The notes below the pieces were generated by a model. That model worked only from the letters and a program-made list of their open reading frames with translations. It had not been told where the DNA came from and did no database searches. A stretch of DNA of 5,715 bases from an uncultured Spartobacteria bacterium (GTDB lineage: Bacteria; Verrucomicrobiota; Verrucomicrobiia; Chthoniobacterales; UBA6821), in NCBI GenBank assembly GCA_903831635.1, contig CAIKYN010000262.1, positions 1 to 5,715 of the forward strand, in the 5' to 3' direction. Below are positions 1-5,715 of the stretch, in pieces. A program made the translations under genes and the position numbers. Numbering within the stretch: position 1 is the first letter of the stretch; every line of letters begins with the position of its first letter.

Positions 1-1866
1 GGATTGGCCCGTGATCCACGCTGGGGGCGTGTCGAGGAATCCTACGGTGAGGATCCCTACCATGTGAGCAGGATGGCTGTGGCTTATATCTCGAATCTCC
101 AGGGACTCGGAGCCGAGCGTTTCGGGAAGGAGAAAATGATCGCGACGCCGAAGCATTTCGTGGCGGACGGCGAACCGTGGGCCGGAGCCAACGGAGAGGA
201 TTTCGAGGTCTCCGAGCGTGTCCTCAGGGAAGTCTTCATGCAGCCGTTCGAGGCGGCTGTGAAGGAAGCGATGACCGGATCGATCATGCCGGCCCACCAT
301 GCACTCAACGGCGTCCCTTGCCATGCGAATCCCTGGCTCCTCGACACCGTCCTTCGCAAGGAGTGGGGGTTCCAGGGGTTCATCACCTCAGACATGGGTG
401 ATATTCCGAAAGTTTCCGGCGGCCATAAGTTCGCGAAGGATTCTCAGGATGCCGCTGTGAAATGTTTGTTGGCAGGAGTGGATATGGAACTGGTTGGCAA
501 CTTGTATATGAAGGATCTGAAGAAAGCCGTGGGTGATGGTATGATTTCCGAGAAAGCCATTGATCAGGCCTCTCAACGGGTTCTTGCCGAGAAGATCGAG
601 TTGCTCGGATTAGTCGCTCCTCAAACCGAAGCCGTTGGCAACGGTGGAGTTGAGACAACGGCTACGAATACGACCAACACCACTAAGGAGACGATCAATG
701 GATACAAGGGAACCGACGACGTCTGGGCCAAGCTGATCGAGGCTGGGAAATTCACCACAGCAGAAAATGAGCGGCGTCCCGATTGGCAGGCTGTGCTGGG
801 TGATCCCGCGCATGATGCCCTGGCGCTCGAAGCTGCGGAAAAAGCTCTGGTACTACTCAAGAACGATCACGGGATGCTTCCGCTGAAAAAAGAAGGGCTG
901 AAGCATCTGCTGCTCGTGGGTTCGCTTGCCAAGGAGAGAAATTTCGGCGGGTACTCCAATGGATCTCCCAGATCCTCCGTGACGATCCATGATGCCCTTA
1001 AGGCCTCCTTGCCAGAGGGAGTGCTCTCCTACGAGCAGGGTTACGATCTCAAGGGTGAGGATCCTGCGTTACTCGCCAAGGCCGTGGCCGCCGCTTCCTC
1101 TGCCGATGTAATTGTGGCCGTGGTGGGTCACACCCGCGGGCAGGTTGGGGAAAACAAGGATCGTGACACTCTCGATCTGATCGGAGGACAGGAGAGGTTA
1201 GTCGAGGCCTTGCAGGCTACGGGGAGGCCGGTGATGGTGGTGCTCGCCAATGGTGCTCCGCTCACGATCAACTGGATTGCCGATCATGTGCGGGCAATCC
1301 TTGAATCGTGGTATGGCGGCCAGGCATCAGGAACCGCCGTGGCAAAGGCGCTCTTCGGAGAAATTAATCCCGGTGGCAGGTTGCCCGTTACCTTCCCCAA
1401 AAACCTGGGTCAGATCCCCTGCTATTACAATCACTACCCTCTCACGGGCCCCGACGAGTATTATCACTCGAAGCTTGGGGTCCTCTATCCCTTCGGATTC
1501 GGCCTGAGCTACACAACCTTCGCGTTTTCAGATCTGAAGTTTTCTGCCCGGGAGATTTCCAAGGAGCGACCATTTGTTGTCACCTGCAAGGTGAGCAATA
1601 CAGGAGATCGTCAGGGTGATGAAGTCGTGCAGCTCTATGTACGTCAGGATCAGACCTCACGGATTAGGCCGGTGTTGTCACTCCGGGGGTTTCAGCGTGT
1701 TTCGTTAAAACCAGGCGATTCTCGGGAGGTCAGTTTTCCTCTCTCGTATGAAGACTACAAATTCTGGAAAGAGAACGCCTGGGTTTCCGAACCGGGTGAA
1801 CTCAAAGTCTTAATCGGTAACTCCTCAATCGATCTTCCCCTTAAAGGATCCGTCCAAATCAAGTAA
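1..1866 (+). CDS. Glycoside hydrolase family 3 enzyme (beta-glucosidase/beta-xylosidase type), 5'-truncated
   Basis: Residue numbers count the TTG at position 4 as 1. That codon is not the real start: the frame is open to the window edge and already lies inside the conserved core (RDPRWGR at 3-9, then YGEDPY). The GH3 alpha/beta barrel continues with a TPKHF motif (48-52) and the nucleophile motif ITSDMGD, where Asp130 is the predicted nucleophile; many relatives have Trp or Tyr after this Asp, here it is Met. The second domain opens with VLLKND (283-288), includes GENKDRDTLDL (from about 382) and NPGGRLPVTFP, and is followed by YPFGFGLSYT (495-504) and a C-terminal fibronectin III-like domain (about 508-615). 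The family releases terminal glucose, xylose or arabinose residues from oligosaccharides with retention of configuration. Between the domains lies an unusual Thr/Asn-rich segment. Any signal peptide would be upstream. Family assignment is firm; substrate is open. Confidence 0.95.
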   Translation, partial: GLARDPRWGRVEESYGEDPYHVSRMAVAYISNLQGLGAERFGKEKMIATPKHFVADGEPWAGANGEDFEVSERVLREVFMQPFEAAVKEAMTGSIMPAHHALNGVPCHANPWLLDTVLRKEWGFQGFITSDMGDIPKVSGGHKFAKDSQDAAVKCLLAGVDMELVGNLYMKDLKKAVGDGMISEKAIDQASQRVLAEKIELLGLVAPQTEAVGNGGVETTATNTTNTTKETINGYKGTDDVWAKLIEAGKFTTAENERRPDWQAVLGDPAHDALALEAAEKALVLLKNDHGMLPLKKEGLKHLLLVGSLAKERNFGGYSNGSPRSSVTIHDALKASLPEGVLSYEQGYDLKGEDPALLAKAVAAASSADVIVAVVGHTRGQVGENKDRDTLDLIGGQERLVEALQATGRPVMVVLANGAPLTINWIADHVRAILESWYGGQASGTAVAKALFGEINPGGRLPVTFPKNLGQIPCYYNHYPLTGPDEYYHSKLGVLYPFGFGLSYTTFAFSDLKFSAREISKERPFVVTCKVSNTGDRQGDEVVQLYVRQDQTSRIRPVLSLRGFQRVSLKPGDSREVSFPLSYEDYKFWKENAWVSEPGELKVLIGNSSIDLPLKGSVQIK

Positions 1867-1886
1867 TCCCACAAAACAAACCTCCC
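1867..1886 (+). promoter_or_regulatory. G-free intergenic leader without Shine-Dalgarno
   Basis: The 20 bases between the GH3 stop and the next ATG contain only A, C and T and end in CCTCCC directly before the start codon. No purine-rich ribosome binding site is present; the last six bases resemble the complement of one. The downstream start is nevertheless convincing because a clear signal peptide follows at once. Translation probably relies on an unstructured leader or on ribosomes arriving from the GH3 gene. The gap has no room for a terminator hairpin, which supports co-transcription. Confidence 0.55.
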
Positions 1887-4598
1887 ATGAAAATAACCCA
1901 CCCCTATATCCTCAGGACGCTGCTGTTTGTTTCTCTGCTGCTTCCGCTTTCTGCTGAGACCGCTTCAAATAGTATTCTCCCTGCGGGAATTCCTGATGTT
2001 TCGCAGACAGCAGTTCCCTGGCCCCCGCCGCACGATGCGAAGGACTCTCCCTTTTCCAAGATGCCCTGCACTTCGTATGGGGGATACAAGGTGGGAACCA
2101 ATGTCATCAACCCGGTCTGGGGCGAGAGCGATCCATGGGATTTTGGCCCTCGCAAGGTCGCCTTTGACATGACGGGGGTGAAGACTCCAAACCAGATCCC
2201 AGCTCCCGGGGTCCATCCCCGCATCTACTGCACTCCGGCGGATCATGATGACATAGCCCGTCGACTGAAGGAGACCGAGTGCGGCCGGGAGATGTGGAAG
2301 AACCTCCTCTGCTACGTCAACTACATGAAAGGGACCTATGATCCCAAGGCCGACTACGCACAACCGAATCCCGCCACTGGCCGCACGGAACGAGTCGAAT
2401 ATGCAAGGGTCCAGTCACCCAAAACCGAAATTGCTGGCAAGCGCTACCGCTCACTTGTTGAAGGTGATCTGACCCAGAAGACCGAGGGCTTTTGGCATGT
2501 CTTTTCGCTGGAGGCCTTCCGCTGCTGGATCGAGAACGACACCGCAGCTGCCAAGGATCTAGCATCTGCAGTCATGACCTCGCTAAAGATCGAGCAGGCC
2601 AAGCGTGCTGCCGACCCGAAGCGTAAGGCAGGCCCACTGGAACAACCGATCGCCGGCATCCATCTCGGATACACCTACGACTTTCTCTATAATTTCCTGA
2701 CCCCCGAACAGCGAAAGCTCCTTCACGACGAGATCGCGAACGGCACCTGGAATCACGATAATTACGGGACCTTTAACGAGGCGGTGATCAGCCGTAGTAA
2801 TTGGGCGACCTTCTCCTACTGGTTGATCCCGACCCTTGCCATCGAGGGGGAACCCGGTTTCAACGATCTGAAGATCCGCGGAATGTACCGTGGATGGAGG
2901 AACCTCATGACCTACGGATGGTTCCCGAGCGGAGCGAACTTCGAGGGAGAGGCCAAGAACCAACTGGGTGGTGATGGGATCCTTGCCTTTGCGCTCCGTT
3001 GCAAGGACTACGGGATCGACAACCTCGCCGCCCATCCCAATGCGCGGGCGAATGTGAACCGCTTCACGCCACACAGCGTCATCCCGACCCGTGACGGATT
3101 TGTGAAGTATGATCTGCTGGGGGGATGTCACTTCAGGCCCTTCCCAGAGGATCTTCTCGCCTTCAAGTACCTCATCCCCGAAGACAAGGCGATCGACTTC
3201 GCCTATCGCTCCTCGGTCGGAGACCACTACGAGAATCTACCTAACCGCTGTGAGTCCGGCGGCTACGAGCCCACGGTCGGAGGAGGATACCATGACCCGA
3301 TGATTCCCTTCCTCGTCTTCGCCACCGATTTCGATCCGGCCAATACAGACCCGGGAAAGTTCGGATTGGGGAATACCTTTTTCTGCGGCGACAGGGCTCT
3401 TATGATGACTCGGAGCGGGTGGGGGACCAACGACCTGATGATTAACCTCCATGTCCGTCAGGCCAACGGAGGTCATCCCTTTGCAGACCGGAACTCGATC
3501 ATGGTGGCCGGGGCAGGGCGCGTCTGGGCTCCGATCTATGGCTGGGGCTACGAGGGGTGGCAAAACATCAATAACGGCGAGGTGGTTGTGGACGATCATC
3601 CCCAAGCCGATTACACACCCGGCCGCATGGTCGATGTAGTCGACACGAACGGTGGTACCTTCGCCGTCGGCGATGCAAAGTATCCCTGGGACTGGCAATG
3701 GAAGCGCCTCGACAACTGGGGTTCCAAAGGGCGCTATACCGAGCAGGATCTCGCCACCAACGGGGTGAAACTCCCGCTAGGCTACGAACTTGAGAAACAC
3801 GGCATCAACGATTTCTCCTACTCGAAGCACGATGACGACTACCTCAAAGCCCCACTGGGTCATCAACCCGATTGGCTGAAGATCAAGGGATCGATCTGTC
3901 CCGTCTCCCGCGGGACGAATTATCCCGTCCAATACGCCTGGAGAACGGCGGGTGTGGTGCGGGGCTCCCATCCCTACGCCCTCGTGATCGACGACATCCG
4001 TAAGGATGACGCCGCCCACGATTATCTCTGGTATCTCCCGCTGGAACACGACATCCAGATCGTGAAGAGGGAGACCAACTCCAAGGGAGGCCTCGATCTG
4101 CTCCTGACCGGAAACGATCCCTCACAAACGAACGCCCCCGGGGTGAGCAGAAGCTCCAAGCCGCCCCTGCCGGCCCTGCGCGATACGAACAGCCCCGTTC
4201 CTGCTGGTCAACCGATGCTTCTTGTTCGGTTCCTGGAGATCCAGAATGACCCCAAGGTTATTCCAGCCACCGAGGCGAAGGAGCCGATGATCCTTGAGGA
4301 CGAGCCCCCCGTCCAACCGAAGGGACACTACCTCCAGAGGGTCCGCCGTCTTGCCGTTCCCGCCCACACCGTGGAACCGCAGTTCAAAGTGCTGCTCTAT
4401 CCCTACCGTCAGGGGGATCCTCTCCCGAAGACAGTTTGGGATGGCACAAATGCGGTCTCGGTCTCGTGGCCTGAACAGAATGATAAGGTTTCCTTCAGCA
4501 AGCAGAGCAGTGGCAAAACTAACATAAAAGTCACCCGTGATAATCAAACGCTCGTGAGCGTCGAGAAGCCGGTTGCTCCGATTGAGGAAAAACAATGA
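1887..4598 (+). CDS. Secreted heparinase II/III-like (polysaccharide lyase-type) protein
   Basis: The 903-residue product starts with a signal peptide: Lys2 and Arg10, a hydrophobic core at 11-21, and likely cleavage after LSA (23) or ETA (26). No lipobox is seen. After a Pro/Trp-rich stretch, HPRIYCTPADHDDIARRL (110-127) matches the usual opening of the alpha/alpha-toroid domain of heparinase II/III-like proteins. SRSNW puts Asn305 where lyases of this fold carry an active-site Asn or His. A beta-sandwich follows with RSGWG (509-513), GGHPFADRNS (His530, Asp534), and RGSHPYALVIDDI (692-704); a Pro-rich loop lies near 749-777. Family enzymes cut uronic-acid polysaccharides by beta-elimination. 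Two points are odd: the EG segment at 353-354 reads EGEAKNQLGGDG without the expected Tyr, and the usual HxHAD is GHPFAD. It may be a divergent lyase, a new subfamily, or a non-catalytic binder. Fold is fairly sure; activity and substrate are not. It sits 20 bases after GH3 and overlaps GH43 by 4. Confidence 0.78.
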   Translation: MKITHPYILRTLLFVSLLLPLSAETASNSILPAGIPDVSQTAVPWPPPHDAKDSPFSKMPCTSYGGYKVGTNVINPVWGESDPWDFGPRKVAFDMTGVKTPNQIPAPGVHPRIYCTPADHDDIARRLKETECGREMWKNLLCYVNYMKGTYDPKADYAQPNPATGRTERVEYARVQSPKTEIAGKRYRSLVEGDLTQKTEGFWHVFSLEAFRCWIENDTAAAKDLASAVMTSLKIEQAKRAADPKRKAGPLEQPIAGIHLGYTYDFLYNFLTPEQRKLLHDEIANGTWNHDNYGTFNEAVISRSNWATFSYWLIPTLAIEGEPGFNDLKIRGMYRGWRNLMTYGWFPSGANFEGEAKNQLGGDGILAFALRCKDYGIDNLAAHPNARANVNRFTPHSVIPTRDGFVKYDLLGGCHFRPFPEDLLAFKYLIPEDKAIDFAYRSSVGDHYENLPNRCESGGYEPTVGGGYHDPMIPFLVFATDFDPANTDPGKFGLGNTFFCGDRALMMTRSGWGTNDLMINLHVRQANGGHPFADRNSIMVAGAGRVWAPIYGWGYEGWQNINNGEVVVDDHPQADYTPGRMVDVVDTNGGTFAVGDAKYPWDWQWKRLDNWGSKGRYTEQDLATNGVKLPLGYELEKHGINDFSYSKHDDDYLKAPLGHQPDWLKIKGSICPVSRGTNYPVQYAWRTAGVVRGSHPYALVIDDIRKDDAAHDYLWYLPLEHDIQIVKRETNSKGGLDLLLTGNDPSQTNAPGVSRSSKPPLPALRDTNSPVPAGQPMLLVRFLEIQNDPKVIPATEAKEPMILEDEPPVQPKGHYLQRVRRLAVPAHTVEPQFKVLLYPYRQGDPLPKTVWDGTNAVSVSWPEQNDKVSFSKQSSGKTNIKVTRDNQTLVSVEKPVAPIEEKQ
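4584..4588 (+). promoter_or_regulatory. Ribosome binding site of the GH43 gene
   Basis: GAGGA lies within the last codons of the lyase-like gene, 6 bases before the ATG at 4595. This is a good Shine-Dalgarno match at normal spacing and decides the start. A stop codon in the GH43 frame at 4583-4585 excludes any longer start upstream. Confidence 0.75.
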
Positions 4599-5715
4599 TT
4601 CCAATCCTCGCCTTGCTACTTCTGGGAGCCTCCACGGGGTTTGCTTTGGAGCCCGTTGTTATCAACGCGGCGACGAACTTTCCACCGGAAGATATCGCGG
4701 CTGTCAAGGCGACCGGTTCCGGAATCTCCGGTTCGGGAAAACCGGTCGAGGGAGATGGTGTCGTTCCGGGACTTGTCTCGGGAAAAGCCATCACCGCTGA
4801 GAACAGGGATCAGCTGGCCAGCGGAAAAACGGTTAAGCAGGGGTTACTTCCTCACATCAAGCCTGTCTGGGATGTTCACATGCGGGATACCATCATCATC
4901 CTTGGTGGTGATGGGAACTATTACCTTACCGGTTCTACCGGGGACAATATCTGGAAGTACAACGACGGGATCGAACTCTGGAAGTCTCCTGACCTGCAGC
5001 ACTGGACCTACCTCGGCCTGGTCTGGAGTATCGAAAAGGATGGGGGTTGGGAGAAGAAATGGCGGGATCATCGCGGTCCGACACGATCGATATGGGCCCC
5101 CGAGATTCATTACATTCACCACAACTACTACCTCACCTTCGGAATGCCACCCGGCGGCATGTCGATCCTGAAGAGCACGACTGGCAAGCCTGAGGGGCCG
5201 TATATTCACGCAACCGATCCCGAGAAACCGCTCGTCGGGGGGGTCGGTCCCACCAAGGACTCCTTCCTCATTGATCCCACGCTCTTCGAGGATGACGACG
5301 GCAAGGTCTACTTCACCTACGGTCCGGCAAAGATCATCGCCAGAATGAAGGATGACCTGAGCGACTTCGCCGAACCGCCGAGGGAGGTACACCTAGCTGA
5401 TCGCACCGAGGATCCCTCCACCCGACGCGATGTCGGCAATGATATTGGTTTCGAGGGGGCGACACTTTTTAAGGAAAACGGGAAATATTACCTCGGATCC
5501 ACCGACAAGGTGCATGGTCACTACTCGTTGTGCCTTGCTGTCTCGGACAAGATTTACGGCCCCTATCGGATGAGGCATGAGAGCGTGCCGTGTGCCGGTG
5601 GCACCGGCTTCTTCAAAGCAAAGGACGGGCACTGGGACACCTCCTTCTTCGGGGACGATTCCTCGGCGCCGTGGCGCGAAAAACCGGGCATTGTCCGTGT
5701 CGATTTCGATAAGGA
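4595..5715 (+). CDS. Secreted glycoside hydrolase family 43 enzyme, 3'-truncated
   Basis: The ATG overlaps the upstream stop as ATGA; 373 codons are visible and the frame is open at the right edge. The N-terminus (1-17) is a short hydrophobic signal peptide ending in GFA, unusual in having no Lys or Arg before its core; no lipobox is seen. Residues 18-90 are an unassigned Gly/Ser-containing region. The five-bladed propeller then shows all three GH43 catalytic positions: VHMRDT with Asp98 (general base), FLIDPTLFEDDDGK with Asp227 (pKa modulator) and GFEGATLF with Glu287 (general acid). Supporting motifs are NYYLTGST, LWKSPDLQHWTYLG and IWAPEIHYI (about 166-173). The visible end, FFGDDSSAPWREKPGIVRVD, looks like the closing blade, so little of the catalytic domain should be missing; a further C-terminal domain may follow. 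The family covers alpha-L-arabinofuranosidases, beta-xylosidases, arabinanases and galactosidases; I cannot choose among them. It probably trims side chains in concert with the two upstream products. Confidence 0.93.
   Translation, partial: MIPILALLLLGASTGFALEPVVINAATNFPPEDIAAVKATGSGISGSGKPVEGDGVVPGLVSGKAITAENRDQLASGKTVKQGLLPHIKPVWDVHMRDTIIILGGDGNYYLTGSTGDNIWKYNDGIELWKSPDLQHWTYLGLVWSIEKDGGWEKKWRDHRGPTRSIWAPEIHYIHHNYYLTFGMPPGGMSILKSTTGKPEGPYIHATDPEKPLVGGVGPTKDSFLIDPTLFEDDDGKVYFTYGPAKIIARMKDDLSDFAEPPREVHLADRTEDPSTRRDVGNDIGFEGATLFKENGKYYLGSTDKVHGHYSLCLAVSDKIYGPYRMRHESVPCAGGTGFFKAKDGHWDTSFFGDDSSAPWREKPGIVRVDFDK
4711..4747 (+). repeat. Nested inverted repeat inside the GH43 5' coding region
   Basis: GACCGGTT (4711-4718) and AACCGGTC (4740-4747) are perfect complements. 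Directly inside, CCGGA (4719-4723) pairs with TCCGG (4727-4731) across a 3-base loop, leaving 8 unpaired bases on the 3' side. The inner arm abuts the 5' outer arm, so one long hairpin is possible. It encodes a Gly/Ser-rich segment about 40 codons after the start. No T-tract follows, so it is not an intrinsic terminator. It could be a chance product of Gly, Ser and Pro codons. Confidence 0.5.

Noticed and set aside
4..6. TTG as the start codon of the GH3 gene
   Set aside because: The frame is open to the window edge and the first codons already encode a conserved internal GH3 motif, so the true start is upstream of the window.
652..699. Thr/Asn-rich stretch of the GH3 gene as a tandem DNA repeat
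   Set aside because: The codons vary (ACA, ACG, ACC, ACT, AAT, AAC) and no fixed unit repeats, so it is protein-level low complexity and not a DNA tandem repeat.
2583..3227. Minus-strand open frame of 214 codons inside the lyase-like gene
   Set aside because: It is antisense to a well-supported coding region, its product resembles no family I know, and long antisense frames are common in GC-rich genes.
3898..3916. Perfect 6-base GC stem with a 7-base loop (GTCCCG/CGGGAC) as a possible terminator
   Set aside because: It lies in the middle of the lyase-like gene with no T-tract after it; a short stem like this is expected by chance in GC-rich coding DNA.
4122..4604. Minus-strand open frame of 160 codons over the lyase-like C-terminus and GH43 start
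   Set aside because: It has no recognisable domain and is fully antisense to the coding frame and its ribosome binding site.
4641..5171. Plus-strand open frame of 176 codons overlapping the GH43 gene in another frame
   Set aside because: The GH43 frame carries all three catalytic residues in order; this frame gives a Ser/Arg/Thr-rich product typical of a shadow.
4844..5392. Minus-strand open frame of 182 codons opposite the GH43 gene
   Set aside because: It lies opposite the codons for the GH43 catalytic motifs, which fix the plus-strand frame as the coding one.

Overview
This window holds three same-strand genes that together look like part of a secreted polysaccharide-degradation operon. 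The first is the 3' part of a glycoside hydrolase family 3 (GH3) enzyme, whose start lies upstream of the window. The second is a complete, exported protein of about 903 residues that resembles the heparinase II/III-like polysaccharide lyases. The third is the 5' part of an exported glycoside hydrolase family 43 (GH43) beta-propeller enzyme that runs off the right edge. No RNA gene, mobile element, CRISPR array, promoter or convincing terminator was seen.

Layout: GH3 occupies 1-1866. A 20-base gap without any G leads to the lyase-like gene (1887-4598). That gene's stop codon overlaps the GH43 start as ATGA (4595-4598). The tight spacing implies one transcript with its promoter upstream of the window. 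There is no non-coding stretch longer than 20 bases.

Organism: this is bacterial DNA of moderately high GC (mid to upper fifties percent by eye). The combination of GH3, a large heparinase-like protein and GH43 in one operon suits polysaccharide-degrading Verrucomicrobiota, Planctomycetota, Lentisphaerota or Bacteroidota. I lean weakly towards the Verrucomicrobiota/PVC side because no SusC/SusD genes are visible and the GC is higher than in most Bacteroidota. This is a guess, since no phylogenetic marker is present.

Likely joint role (inference): the lyase-like protein would cut or bind a uronic-acid-containing polysaccharide, GH43 would remove arabinose or xylose-type side groups, and GH3 would release terminal glucose or xylose from the oligomers. 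An acidic plant or algal hemicellulose or pectin-like glycan would fit, but the substrate cannot be read from sequence. The points most worth a second look are the apparently non-canonical active site of the lyase-like protein, the Thr/Asn-rich insertion between the two GH3 domains, the uncharacterised N-terminal region of the GH43 protein with a nested inverted repeat beneath it, and a marked excess of GATC.
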